Positions 7,504-13,563 of a stretch of DNA of 53,213 nucleotides are shown here, piece after piece. Numbering within the stretch: position 1 is the stretch's first letter; each line of letters opens with the position of its first letter. Below the pieces are notes generated by a model. The model saw nothing but the letters and a program-made list of their open reading frames with translations. It had not been told where the DNA came from and made no database searches. Source of the stretch: a virus. The stretch covers positions 1-53,213 of the IMG/VR virus record IMGVR_UViG_3300021406_000015; one strand, given 5' to 3'. Made by a program: the position numbers and the translations under genes.

Positions 7504-7723
7504 CTTTGTACACCTTCGTTTCCCTGTCCAGAAACTGGACGATATCCATAAGGCACTTTGACTCGAAAATCTTCCCTCCAGTGACGAAGAACGAATACTT
7601 TCGCCACGGACCATACCAGCCGATTACTCCCAACTCCGCACCATCTTGAACAGAGACAACTTTCCAGACATCCGTCTTACGACCGGGCAGCTTTTTGCCA
7701 AGGATGAAGTCGATGTAGCTCAT
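7481..7723 (-). CDS. hypothetical small protein
   Basis: An 80-residue protein (MSYIDFILGKKLPGRKTDVW...). I place the start at 7723, where ATG overlaps the TGA of the preceding gene; a longer frame upstream exists but would overlap that gene by 49 nt. The middle, VVSVQDGAELGVIGWYGPWR, looks like a small beta-rich domain. No family is recognised. A palindrome copy lies in its C-terminal coding part, and the 3' end overlaps the plus-strand basic protein gene by 23 nt. Confidence 0.7.
   Translation of the reverse strand: MSYIDFILGKKLPGRKTDVWKVVSVQDGAELGVIGWYGPWRKYSFFVTGGKIFESKCLMDIVQFLDRETKVYKAKRQGSS
7526..7540. repeat. 15-bp palindrome inside a small gene
   Basis: GTCCAGAAACTGGAC, 14 of 15 consensus bases, encoding VQFLD on the minus strand. 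Confidence 0.75.
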
Positions 7724-7893
7724 TCCACTTTTTTCCCGCACTGCTCTTTCGCATTCGGGCAGATCCACAATCCTTCTCGCGCCTGCCGTAACATCTCATC
7801 CTCAACTCTGAACTTCTTGGCGTGCTCCAAGCACTCTTTACAGAAGCGCAGTTTCGGAATCTTGGCTGCGATATTACGACACCGCTTCACCAT
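7720..7893 (-). CDS. small cysteine-containing protein
   Basis: A 57-residue protein (MVKRCRNIAAKIPKLRFCKEC...). The ATG at 7893 overlaps the stop of the preceding gene (ATGGTGA) and follows GAGGTACGAGAA, so I prefer it to an upstream in-frame start that would overlap the neighbour by 136 nt. Cysteines in CRN, CKEC, WIC and QC could bind zinc. No family is recognised; it is one of a string of coupled small genes. Confidence 0.65.
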   Translation of the reverse strand: MVKRCRNIAAKIPKLRFCKECLEHAKKFRVEDEMLRQAREGLWICPNAKEQCGKKVE

Positions 7894-8168
7894 TTCTCGT
7901 ACCTCTTTGATGCAGGCTTTCGCCTTGGCTTGTATCGTTGAAATGTGAATACTCTCTGCCCTCCGTTCCGTTCTGCACTTCTGGCAAGGTTCACCCGCAT
8001 CTCGACTTCGAGTTCCCACCATCTTCCCATTAATACCTTATAGCGTCCTTCGCGGATCTTGTGAGAGTTAATTACAAGCCATGTTCGCTCCCGTTTATCC
8101 CCTACATTGGTCTGGACGAGATCCCCACGCTTGGGGCCGGGACCGTCCAGTACGTCCATGGTGATCAT
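7887..8168 (-). CDS. conserved small phage protein
   Basis: The 93-residue protein begins MITMDVLDGPGPKRGDLVQT and has a motif RGDLVQTNVGDKRERTWLVI, then MGRWWELEVEMRVNLARSAE and RVFTFQRYKPRRK. This arrangement looks like a small beta-barrel protein with a basic tail and recalls other phage and bacterial hypothetical proteins. Its ATG overlaps the TGA of the membrane protein gene (ATGATCA). Function is unknown. Confidence 0.75.
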   Translation of the reverse strand: MITMDVLDGPGPKRGDLVQTNVGDKRERTWLVINSHKIREGRYKVLMGRWWELEVEMRVNLARSAERNGGQRVFTFQRYKPRRKPASKRYEKW

Positions 8169-8320
8169 CCCTTACGTTCTCTGAATGCCTTCTCCATAGA
8201 TCCGCGAATCCAACTTGCCGGAAGAAATAGTACAGCCAGCGCTAGTACAATTCGGACACGCCATAGGGCAATGGCCGCGCCAATCAATACCCATATCCAC
8301 CAGTGATAAATCATCGTCAT
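8165..8320 (-). CDS. small single-pass membrane protein
   Basis: A 51-residue protein, MTMIYHWWIWVLIGAAIALW and onward, with one long hydrophobic stretch (residues 5-37) followed by a charged tail EKAFRERKG. Both ends overlap neighbours in ATGA junctions, so it is clearly part of the coupled operon. Small phage membrane proteins of this sort may act in lysis or exclusion, but nothing here decides between them. Confidence 0.7.
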   Translation of the reverse strand: MTMIYHWWIWVLIGAAIALWRVRIVLALAVLFLPASWIRGSMEKAFRERKG

Positions 8321-8778
8321 CCTTTACGCTTCAGCCGGTCGATCTCGGCGGCACATAATGCGGCTCCACGTTTGAGGTTCTTGATTGGATCAGGGGACGG
8401 CTTCCACCACTCAGCCGACCACGGCCACTGTAGGGGAGTCCCTCCACCGGGATTCGCTCCTGCAAGCTGATCGGTCGCAAACGCTACGTAGCACTCTGCT
8501 GCTGCGGCAAGTTCACCTTTGATGTGCTCGTCATCGTGTTCTGGTGAGAAGCCTTCCTCGCGAATCTGCCGGTTACGCTCAAGCGCGATTATGTCAGCCC
8601 CACTTGTCGGGTCCTTAATGGGCTGAGTCAACGTGTGTTCCGAAGGTCCTTCTTGCTTCCGCCACACACCCTCACTGAAAACAAGAAAGTATATCTCACC
8701 ATAAGAACTGAGAGCCCAAATGGCTGCACGAAGATTCTTGGTTTCGTTTTGAACTGCGATTTGCGTAAATCTCATCAC
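8317..8778 (-). CDS. conserved phage protein with RNRQI-GFSPEHDD motif
   Basis: The C-terminal half of this 153-residue protein has a pattern I know from many phage genes: ERNRQIREEGFSPEHDDEH, then GELAAAAECYVAFA, WPW and NLKRGAALCAAEIDRLKRKG. It is all-alpha and may bind nucleotides like MazG-type folds, though that is unproven. The N-terminal 70 residues are a separate small domain (AIWALSSYGEIYFLVFSEGV). The stop overlaps the membrane protein start. Confidence 0.78.
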   Translation of the reverse strand: MMRFTQIAVQNETKNLRAAIWALSSYGEIYFLVFSEGVWRKQEGPSEHTLTQPIKDPTSGADIIALERNRQIREEGFSPEHDDEHIKGELAAAAECYVAFATDQLAGANPGGGTPLQWPWSAEWWKPSPDPIKNLKRGAALCAAEIDRLKRKG

Positions 8779-8969
8779 CCCTCCGATATTGGTCTATATC
8801 CCATCTTCCGATACGTTGACCGCCATCCCTTGAACCGTTCTACGGCCCGGTCGGCAGATTCTTCTTTCTTGTAGACGTGGTACGGCTGATAAATTGCCCA
8901 AGTCTTACCACCATCACGAGACTCTTCGATGATCCAGATCGGTCGCTGGCCAGTGACGAACTTGGGCAC
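8775..8969 (-). CDS. hypothetical small protein
   Basis: I choose the GTG at 8969 because GGAGGGGAA stands directly before it, the same site used at 7282; a TTG ten codons earlier has no ribosome site. The 64 residues (VPKFVTGQRPIWIIEESRDG...) contain RDGGKTWAIYQPY and a basic helix DRAVERFKGWRS. A promoter with a predicted start about 11 nt upstream fits this choice. Function is unknown. Confidence 0.7.
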   Translation of the reverse strand: MPKFVTGQRPIWIIEESRDGGKTWAIYQPYHVYKKEESADRAVERFKGWRSTYRKMGYRPISEG

Positions 8970-8987
8970 TTCCCCTCCATGCTCGCA

Positions 8988-9016
8988 ATTATCCGTCAAG
9001 CGCAGAGTATGCGCAA
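8988..9016 (-). promoter_or_regulatory. promoter of the 9.0-7.5 kb small-gene operon
   Basis: Minus strand TTGCGC, 17 nt, GATAAT. The spacer contains ACTCTGCGCTT, a motif shared with other putative promoters of this phage. Confidence 0.55.
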
Positions 9017-9026
9017 GTTCTATTTT

Positions 9027-9041
9027 ATCCAGATTCTGGAC
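9027..9041. repeat. 15-bp palindrome upstream of a promoter
   Basis: ATCCAGATTCTGGAC, 14 of 15 consensus bases. It lies 11 bp upstream of the -35 box of the small-gene operon, in intergenic DNA. Confidence 0.8.
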
Positions 9042-9082
9042 AGGCCGGGATTTCCACCCGGTTTTGCCAGCTAGGAGTGAGG

Positions 9083-9160
9083 ATGGTTTGGTTTAAACGG
9101 GGATTTACTTCAAGGTGGGAACAGAAACTACGTAGAAGATTCGAAGGGACTGGCGATTGA
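9083..9160 (+). CDS. possible 25-residue protein
   Basis: ATG follows CTAGGAGTGAGG, a good ribosome site, and opens MVWFKRGFTSRWEQKLRRRF and a few more residues before TGA. It is basic and short and lies opposite the main transcription direction, so it may be chance. Confidence 0.22.
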   Translation: MVWFKRGFTSRWEQKLRRRFEGTGD

Positions 9161-9164
9161 GGTA

Positions 9165-9193
9165 ATGATGCGCTCAAAAGCGCAGAATGTCAA
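9165..9193 (-). promoter_or_regulatory. possible promoter with perfect -35
   Basis: Minus strand TTGACA followed by TTCTGCGCTT and, after 17 nt in total, a weak CATCAT. It begins at the 3' end of the preceding gene and points toward the small-gene operon. Confidence 0.4.
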
Positions 9194-9456
9194 GATTCTT
9201 CTTTTCCTAAAATTTCATCCATCATGGCGTCCATATCGCGACGCCACTCCATTAGTGCTTTGCTATCTGGAGAGGCATCATATTCTGCACGGCTGGCGTT
9301 ATAGATAGCGCGAAACTTCTTTACGGTTTCAGCAATTCTTTGCTCACGCTGTTCTGGTGTCTCTTTCCGATGTGTCCATCGAAACCATAAAGTACGAGGG
9401 AATCGACATATATCAAACCACAACCACCAAAGACGAGATGGATAATTTATGGCCAT
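9190..9456 (-). CDS. hypothetical protein with hydrophobic N-terminus
   Basis: An 88-residue protein. Residues 8-26 (RLWWLWFDICRFPRTLWFRW) are aromatic and could insert in a membrane as an amphipathic segment. The rest is a charged helix (ETPEQREQRIAETVKKFRAI). No clear ribosome site precedes the ATG; a weak TAGATT lies 6 nt upstream, so it may be leaderless. It is the first protein gene downstream of the tRNA cluster. Function is unknown. Confidence 0.65.
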   Translation of the reverse strand: MAINYPSRLWWLWFDICRFPRTLWFRWTHRKETPEQREQRIAETVKKFRAIYNASRAEYDASPDSKALMEWRRDMDAMMDEILGKEES

Positions 9457-9476
9457 GGAAGTAATCTACCAGAAGG

Positions 9477-9560
9477 TGGAGCGGGGGACGGGACTTGAAC
9501 CCGCTTGTCTCACGACGGCAGCTTGGAAGGCTGCTGATCTACCAGTTGATCATCCCCCGC
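9477..9560 (-). tRNA. tRNA-Gly(TCC) with a 13-nt variable arm
   Basis: Acceptor GCGGGGG/CCCCCGC with encoded CCA, D-stem GATC/GATC, anticodon arm GCAGC-CTTCCAA-GCTGC, T-arm GCGGG-TTCAAGT-CCCGT. The variable region of 13 nt holds a small hairpin GTC-GTGA-GAC, unusual for glycine. Confidence 0.9.
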
Positions 9561-9565
9561 AACTT

Positions 9566-9639
9566 TGGTGCTCCTCGCAGAAGTCGAATCCGCATCAACC
9601 GCTAATCGGGCGGTGGTCTTGCCATTAGACGAGAGGAGC
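9566..9639 (-). tRNA. tRNA, anticodon GAT by position (Ile), with C33
   Basis: Acceptor GCTCCTC/GAGGAGC with CCA, anticodon arm ACCGC-CCGATTA-GCGGT, T-arm GCGGA-TTCGACT-TCTGC. Position 33 is C instead of U. The D-arm TCGTCTAATGGCAAGAC recalls Glu/Gln/Asp tRNAs, so identity is uncertain. Confidence 0.75.
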
Positions 9640-9640
9640 A

Positions 9641-9715
9641 TGGTTCCCCGACGCGGGCTCGAACCGCGATAGACGGCTTACCATGCCGTTCCTCTGCCAA
9701 TTGAGGTATCAGGGC
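9641..9715 (-). tRNA. tRNA-Thr(GGT)
   Basis: Anticodon arm ACGGC-ATGGTAA-GCCGT, T-arm CGCGG-TTCGAGC-CCGCG, CCA encoded. The first acceptor pair is a G-A mismatch; the other six pairs form. Confidence 0.9.
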
Positions 9716-9726
9716 ACTACTAACCT

Positions 9727-9800
9727 TGGTGCCGGGTGCAGGAGTCGAACCCGCGTGAGATGCTTGTAAGACATCCGATCTACCGTTGATGTAACCCGGC
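9727..9800 (-). tRNA. tRNA-Val(TAC)
   Basis: Acceptor GCCGGGT/ACCCGGC with CCA, anticodon arm GATGT-CTTACAA-GCATC, T-arm GCGGG-TTCGACT-CCTGC. Confidence 0.93.
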
Positions 9801-9807
9801 GATACTA

Positions 9808-9883
9808 TGGAGCAAGCGAACGGACTCGAACCGCTAATTAAGCCTTCGGAGAGCTTTGTGATCTCCAATTTCACCACGCCTGC
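9808..9883 (-). tRNA. tRNA-Arg(CCG)
   Basis: Acceptor GCAGGCG/CGCTTGC with CCA, D-stem GTGA/TCAC, anticodon arm AAGCT-CTCCGAA-GGCTT, T-arm AGCGG-TTCGAGT-CCGTT. Confidence 0.9.
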
Positions 9884-9889
9884 AAAACT

Positions 9890-9965
9890 TGGTCAACCCG
9901 CCCGGATACGATCCGGGAACTATGCTTTAGGAGAGCATTGTGATCTCCAGTTTCACCACGGGTTG
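9890..9965 (-). tRNA. tRNA-Arg(CCT)
   Basis: Acceptor CAACCCG/CGGGTTG with CCA, anticodon arm ATGCT-CTCCTAA-AGCAT. The T-loop ATCGTAT departs from the usual TTCRANY. Confidence 0.88.
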
Positions 9966-9966
9966 A

Positions 9967-10042
9967 TGGGGCAGCCGGGGTGAGTCGAACACCCTTTGAA
10001 CGCTTTAGAGGAGCGCCACATAATCCGTTCTGTCACGGCTGC
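9967..10042 (-). tRNA. tRNA-Arg(TCT) with C33
   Basis: Acceptor GCAGCCG/CGGCTGC with CCA, anticodon arm GCGCT-CCTCTAA-AGCGT, so position 33 is C. T-arm GGGTG-TTCGACT-CACCC. Confidence 0.87.
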
Positions 10043-10836
10043 AAACTGGTGCAAGCGGAGGCGCTCGAAGCCCCATCCTGAGATTTAAAAGATCTCTGCT
10101 CGTCCTCTTGAGCTACGCTTGCGAAACGCTTCTTTTTGGTACCACAATGCCAATCATCTAGCATTCCCAACTTCTGTGCTTTTCTCAACCCAGGAACCAA
10201 TAACATCCACGCCTCATAAGGCATGTCGCGACGGAAATAATTACACCTGTAACAAGCTGGAACCACATTCATTTTAATGTGACCCCTCTTGTTATCGATT
10301 CTATCGAGGGTCATCATCAATTGGGTTTCGGCACAGTAAGAGCATGGGCGCACGATCAATGCTTCAATGAATTCTCTGTCAAGGTCGTTATCTAGCCCAC
10401 GTTTCTTATCGCTGCGCTGCGAATCTCGCATGATGTACGTAGCCCTATTATTCCTGTCGGCTCTTCGAAGCGCTGCTCGAACAGCACGATCACTACTTAC
10501 TTCAGGGCTCCTTTTTCCGCGTGGAAATCGTTTTTTGTATTCAACCTCGCAATCCCTGCACAAGAAGCGCCGATAATAGCGGTTGCCTTGCTTCTTAATC
10601 GCAAATTCAACTTCAGGTTCACCTTTACCGCATACTTTACATTTGTGAATTTTGCGAGGTGTCTTATCGTGTTCCCGAACATATTCACAATGCTTTTCCC
10701 GATTTGCCTCATACCAACGATGACTATACTCAGTAGTGCATTCTCTACACCAAGGCTGTTTACCGTCTTTTTGGCGACTGTTCGCGTTAAAGTTCTCGTC
10801 TTCACGATACTTCTTGCAGCGATTACAGTATCTCAT
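10033..10836 (-). CDS. HNH homing-type endonuclease running into tRNA-Lys
   Basis: A 267-residue frame with an N-terminal zinc-ribbon (MRYCNRCKKYREDENFN with WCREC), a second CKVCGKGEPEVEF finger, and a C-terminal HNH core CSYCAETQLMMTLDRIDNKR with NVVPACYRCNYFRRDM. No stop codon occurs before the tRNA-Lys that starts at 10122, so the last 30 residues (ASVAQEDEQ and beyond) are the tRNA read as protein; the stop is inside the next tRNA. RNase P cleavage would leave a message without a stop. The protein is likely an intergenic mobile nuclease. Confidence 0.85.
   Translation of the reverse strand: MRYCNRCKKYREDENFNANSRQKDGKQPWCRECTTEYSHRWYEANREKHCEYVREHDKTPRKIHKCKVCGKGEPEVEFAIKKQGNRYYRRFLCRDCEVEYKKRFPRGKRSPEVSSDRAVRAALRRADRNNRATYIMRDSQRSDKKRGLDNDLDREFIEALIVRPCSYCAETQLMMTLDRIDNKRGHIKMNVVPACYRCNYFRRDMPYEAWMLLVPGLRKAQKLGMLDDWHCGTKKKRFASVAQEDEQRSFKSQDGASSASACTSLQP
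10047..10122 (-). tRNA. tRNA-Lys(TTT)
   Basis: Acceptor GCAAGCG/CGCTTGC with CCA, D-arm GCTC-AAGAGGAC-GAGC, anticodon arm GAGAT-CTTTTAA-ATCTC. The reading frame of the adjacent HNH gene runs right through it. Confidence 0.95.
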
Positions 10837-10866
10837 TTACTTTTAAGAATATCACACACACCAATA

Positions 10867-10941
10867 TGGTGGGTCGCCGGGAAGTCGAATCCCGTCAGGA
10901 TGGGTAAGAGCCATCTATGCTACCGTCAACATCTGCGACCC
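10867..10941 (-). tRNA. tRNA-Lys(CTT)
   Basis: Acceptor GGGTCGC/GCGACCC with CCA, short D-stem ATG/CAT, anticodon arm GATGG-CTCTTAC-CCATC, T-arm CGGGA-TTCGACT-TCCCG. Confidence 0.9.
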
Positions 10942-10942
10942 A

Positions 10943-11036
10943 TGGTAGGGGATGTAGGTGCCGAGCCTACCCGTCGCTCTAGTCCAGAACTTTCAGTGGG
11001 TTATAAATCCACTCCGCACAGCCGGTGCTATCCCCC
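10943..11036 (-). tRNA. class II tRNA, anticodon unclear (TAT by position)
   Basis: Acceptor GGGGGAT/ATCCCCT with CCA, T-arm GTAGG-CTCGGCA-CCTAC, variable region of about 25 nt. The anticodon arm reads GTGGA-TTTATAA-CCCAC with an A-C pair at 31-39, giving TAT (Ile). A long variable arm does not suit Ile, and a separate Leu(TAA) exists, so the identity is open. Confidence 0.6.
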
Positions 11037-11046
11037 ATAAATTCGT

Positions 11047-11098
11047 TTCACGGCGGGATGGCGTTGCACCACCGTCTCTAGGCTAACGCCGCCGTGAA
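11047..11098 (-). ncRNA. mini tRNA-like RNA lacking an anticodon arm
   Basis: A 10-bp stem TTCACGGCGG/CCGCCGTGAA encloses a D-like arm CGT-TAGCCTAGAG-ACG and a T-like arm GGTGG-TGCAACG-CCATC. There is no room for an anticodon arm and no CCA. It sits between two tRNAs. Confidence 0.5.
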
Positions 11099-11100
11099 CT

Positions 11101-11169
11101 TGGTAGCACGTCTGGACTCGAACCAGTTTACGGCATTATGAGAGCCGCTTCCCGCCTTGGGTACGTGCC
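11101..11169 (-). tRNA. tRNA-Met(CAT), short form
   Basis: Acceptor GGCACGT/ACGTGCT with CCA, anticodon loop CTCATAA closed by a T-T mismatch and CGGC/GCCG, T-arm reduced to 4 bp. At 69 nt including CCA it is shorter than normal. Met or lysidine-modified Ile2 cannot be separated. Confidence 0.8.
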
Positions 11170-11174
11170 TTGAA

Positions 11175-11251
11175 TGGCGAGGGTGGCACGATTCGAACGC
11201 GCAAGTTCGGAGTTGGAAACCGACAGTTTGGCCAGTTAAGCTTACACCCTC
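11175..11251 (-). tRNA. tRNA-Trp(CCA)
   Basis: Acceptor GAGGGTG/CACCCTC, G73, CCA encoded. Anticodon loop TTCCAAC gives CCA, with a T-T mismatch at the top of the TCGG/CCGA stem. Confidence 0.85.
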
Positions 11252-11270
11252 AAAATTTCAAAGATCCAAT

Positions 11271-11294
11271 AAAAAACTCCCGCCTAAGCGAGAG
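11271..11294 (-). terminator. intrinsic terminator upstream of tRNA-Trp
   Basis: Minus strand CTCTCGC-TTAG-GCGGGAG followed by TTTTTT. Confidence 0.8.
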
Positions 11295-11395
11295 TCATTG
11301 TGCCGCGTATGCACTCAGACCCTCATGACACAACTCCCCAGACCCGCTTGGTCCCGGTCATCGATTTGGAAGTTCTTATCTGCACGAAAACCACT

Positions 11396-11578
11396 TTACT
11401 CCTCTTCTATTTTTGACGCAAGCACAATCTTGCAATCTCTTAATTCTTTACATGGTGTACAGATTCCAAGACACCGTGGTCCTGCTGTTTTTCCATCAGC
11501 CCGACATAGATGACCCAATGAAAAGCAGACCGCACACCACACCTGATTGGGTGCCTTCTGCACGTTCTTTTTGTGCAT
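11396..11578 (-). CDS. cysteine-rich small protein
   Basis: Sixty residues from the ATG at 11578 (MHKKNVQKAPNQVWCAVCFS...), with Cys in WCAVC, HLC, PRCLGIC and PCKELRDC; these could form a zinc site. The start upstream of it would place the terminator hairpin inside the coding region, so I prefer the shorter form. No clear ribosome site is seen. Function is unknown. Confidence 0.5.
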   Translation of the reverse strand: MHKKNVQKAPNQVWCAVCFSLGHLCRADGKTAGPRCLGICTPCKELRDCKIVLASKIEEE

Positions 11579-11598
11579 GATCAAAGATACCGCAGAAC

Positions 11599-11628
11599 AA
11601 AAAGAAAGGGTGCCCGAAAGCACCCTTG
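11599..11628 (-). terminator. intrinsic terminator after an HNH gene
   Basis: Minus strand GGGTGC-TTTCG-GGCACCC followed by TTTCTTTTT. Confidence 0.8.
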
Positions 11629-11632
11629 TTGT

Positions 11633-11647
11633 ATCCAGATTCTGGAC
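11633..11647. repeat. 15-bp palindrome between HNH stop and terminator
   Basis: ATCCAGATTCTGGAC, 14 of 15 consensus bases, intergenic, 3 nt beyond the HNH stop codon. Confidence 0.8.
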
Positions 11648-11649
11648 GG

Positions 11650-12318
11650 TTATGCGCCAACTGTCTCGCCAAGTGCGGCAAACTCCTTAAAGCATCTTGC
11701 GTCATCCCATCCATCCCGTTTTCTTCTCAAGAGAAGTTCATACTTAATTTTTGTGCGCCTCGACCATTCGGCGGCGCATAATGTTTCACCACGAAAAGTA
11801 AGGAGGACACTATTCCGCTTATTTTGTGCCTGAACTTCAACCGTTGCCCATACGCAATTATCTGGCGCGTAATTTCCGTTTACATCACATCTTTCTATAC
11901 TGTGAGATACACTTGGTTTTCTTCCCATATCAGCTAAGAAATTTTCAAAAGACTGCCAGCGCTCACAAACAATAATGCCACGTCCTCCGTAATGTTTGTA
12001 GTATCTAGATGATGGCTTAGTGCAACGGCTCCTCATCGCAACCCACGCCCTCCACTCTGGAGACGATGGCATACCTATACGCTTGCTTTCGCCATGCCGA
12101 ACTAATGTTTCTATGGTGCGTTCTGTACGGTAGCAGCCACATGACTGCGTATGTCCGTTGAGTAGATTTGCTTGGCGAACGCAAACACTGATACCGCATT
12201 TACAGAGACATTGCCAATACGGTTGCCGACCCCATTTGTTGTTGCGATATAGGGGACCACTAACGGTGGTCAGATATCCAAACGTTTGTTCTGGAGTTAC
12301 TAGTTCTAGCGAATGCAT
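11650..12318 (-). CDS. HNH homing-type endonuclease
   Basis: From the ATG at 12318 the protein has 222 residues. An N-terminal zinc-binding part (CLCKCG...SCGCY) precedes the typical core: SPEWRAWVAMRSRC, YYKHYGGRGIIVCERWQSF, FLADMGRKP, and NGNYAPDNCVWATVEVQAQN. A C-terminal helix-turn-helix-like stretch (TLCAAEWSRRTKIKYELLL) would bind DNA. TATAAT stands exactly 7 nt before this ATG and no Shine-Dalgarno is present, suggesting its own leaderless promoter. Likely a free-standing mobile endonuclease inserted between genes. Confidence 0.85.
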   Translation of the reverse strand: MHSLELVTPEQTFGYLTTVSGPLYRNNKWGRQPYWQCLCKCGISVCVRQANLLNGHTQSCGCYRTERTIETLVRHGESKRIGMPSSPEWRAWVAMRSRCTKPSSRYYKHYGGRGIIVCERWQSFENFLADMGRKPSVSHSIERCDVNGNYAPDNCVWATVEVQAQNKRNSVLLTFRGETLCAAEWSRRTKIKYELLLRRKRDGWDDARCFKEFAALGETVGA

Positions 12319-12325
12319 AGTATCA

Positions 12326-12331
12326 ATTATA
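12326..12331 (-). promoter_or_regulatory. -10 box of a leaderless HNH gene
   Basis: Minus strand TATAAT separated by 7 nt (TGATACT) from the ATG at 12318. A convincing -35 is not visible. Confidence 0.5.
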
Positions 12332-12335
12332 AGAG

Positions 12336-12368
12336 GAAAGTAAAAGGCGCACCACAAATCAGTGCGCC
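12336..12368 (-). terminator. intrinsic terminator
   Basis: Minus strand GGCGCAC, 9-nt loop, GTGCGCC, then TTTTACTTT. It ends the transcript of the coiled-coil gene upstream. Confidence 0.8.
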
Positions 12369-12385
12369 TCTTGTGTTGAATTTAG

Positions 12386-12673
12386 TTATGCCTGTAACTC
12401 GGCAAGTTCCTTCTCTAGAGACTCTCTCTTCTCCTCGCGGGACTTGAGACCTTCCAGCGTACTCTTGATCTCGCGCTTACGTGCCTCGCGACGATCTGCC
12501 ATCCGAGCATCGATTTCACGGGAAATGGAATTCAAGTTATCCGAAACGTACTCCGGCACCTGAACCTTCTGAGCCTCGAACTCGCCACGAAGCATCTTCC
12601 CGAAGGCTGACAGCGCAACTAGCTCTTCGATTTCGGATGCCTCAACATTGAAGTTTTTAAACTCCTGAAGCAT
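12386..12673 (-). CDS. coiled-coil protein
   Basis: The ATG at 12673 follows GGAAAGGAGGAAAACC, a near-ideal ribosome site, giving 95 residues. An alternative ATG at 12775 overlaps the upstream stop and would add a basic 34-residue extension. The C-terminal 50 residues (REIDARMADRREARKREIKS...) are a strongly predicted coiled coil ending EKELAELQA. The N-terminal part is a small domain. Function is unknown; the HNH gene upstream may have separated it from its old promoter. Confidence 0.72.
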   Translation of the reverse strand: MLQEFKNFNVEASEIEELVALSAFGKMLRGEFEAQKVQVPEYVSDNLNSISREIDARMADRREARKREIKSTLEGLKSREEKRESLEKELAELQA

Positions 12674-12771
12674 GGTTTTCCTCCTTTCCGCCGATCTCTT
12701 GCGAGGATCGACAAAGATGTTCGGGCTTCTCTTGCGCCCCTTCGGACTGAAATTCTTCATGTGGCCTGCCA

Positions 12772-13563
12772 TCATGCACCAACCAATTCTTCGCTCTTAC
12801 TTTTGCGATAGTCTCTCATCGCCTTAGCCCTTGCGTCTTTGCAAACATCGCATCGACAACCGTGATACGAATATGCAGACGATGTTCCGTGTGTGACCAT
12901 TCCGCGCGGTAATAAGTTCGGCGTGGTCAAGGTGTCTTCCAATGTCCATCCATTCTGTATTCGCACAAGAATAGTAGACTTATGAAGCCCTAGTTTTCTT
13001 GCCCATTCGACAACCGGGAGAGTTACATCACCAAACGTCAAATTGATCGTAGAAGACCTATTCTGCGCCTGTTCTCGTTTCGTAGACCACTTACAATTCT
13101 CAGGAGAATACCCTTTTGAGCCATCAACACGATCAATCGTGTGTTGAGGAGTAGGCTTCCGCCCCATGTCACTCAGAAACGTTTCATAGGAATGGAGCCA
13201 TTTATCGCAGACTGTTATACCAACCGCTCCATATCGCAAGTAGCTGGCACTTTGCGGTTTGAGGCATCTTTCTTTCATTGAAATCCAACTCCTATATTCC
13301 GAGGTTGGATGTTTGGACTCTCCGTGAACCAACGGAAAACATTCACTATTGCCCGGTTGTTCGCGCCTCAAACAACCACACGATTTGGAATGGCCTCTTC
13401 GCAGCATCTTAGGTGTTTCAAATTTCCGATTGCCGCAATCACAAAGACATTCAACCACTCCCTGATTGCGTCCTCCGAGCTTCATCATCTGAAGCTCGGA
13501 GATAACAGTCCATTTTCCGAATCGCTCACCCAGCGACACTGTATGCAGTCTTAGTGGATGCAT
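12772..13563 (-). CDS. HNH homing-type endonuclease with C-terminal HGT-CRC finger
   Basis: The 263-residue protein has an N-terminal zinc part (CLCDCGNRKFETP with SCGC), the core SEYRSWISMKERCLKPQ, YLRYGAVGITVCDKWLHSY, FLSDMGRKP and KGYSPENCKWSTKREQAQNR, then a helix-turn-helix-like segment. Its last 40 residues carry THGTSSAYSYHGCRCDVCKD, a zinc-finger-like unit also found in tandem in the stand-alone protein at 26273-26515. The first 12 codons overlap the 3' end of the Ro60 gene. Likely a mobile endonuclease that inserted behind Ro60. Confidence 0.85.
   Translation of the reverse strand: MHPLRLHTVSLGERFGKWTVISELQMMKLGGRNQGVVECLCDCGNRKFETPKMLRRGHSKSCGCLRREQPGNSECFPLVHGESKHPTSEYRSWISMKERCLKPQSASYLRYGAVGITVCDKWLHSYETFLSDMGRKPTPQHTIDRVDGSKGYSPENCKWSTKREQAQNRSSTINLTFGDVTLPVVEWARKLGLHKSTILVRIQNGWTLEDTLTTPNLLPRGMVTHGTSSAYSYHGCRCDVCKDARAKAMRDYRKSKSEELVGA

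Noticed and set aside
8935-8980. Leaderless ATG at 8980
   Set aside because: The spacing from the -10 box fits, but the frame it opens is short and out of frame with the plausible protein that starts at the GTG at 8969 behind GGAGGGGAA.
9602-10121. Long open frames on both strands across the tRNA genes
   Set aside because: They are the tRNAs read as protein (for example the familiar SVAQEDEQ string) and have no ribosome site or conserved domain.
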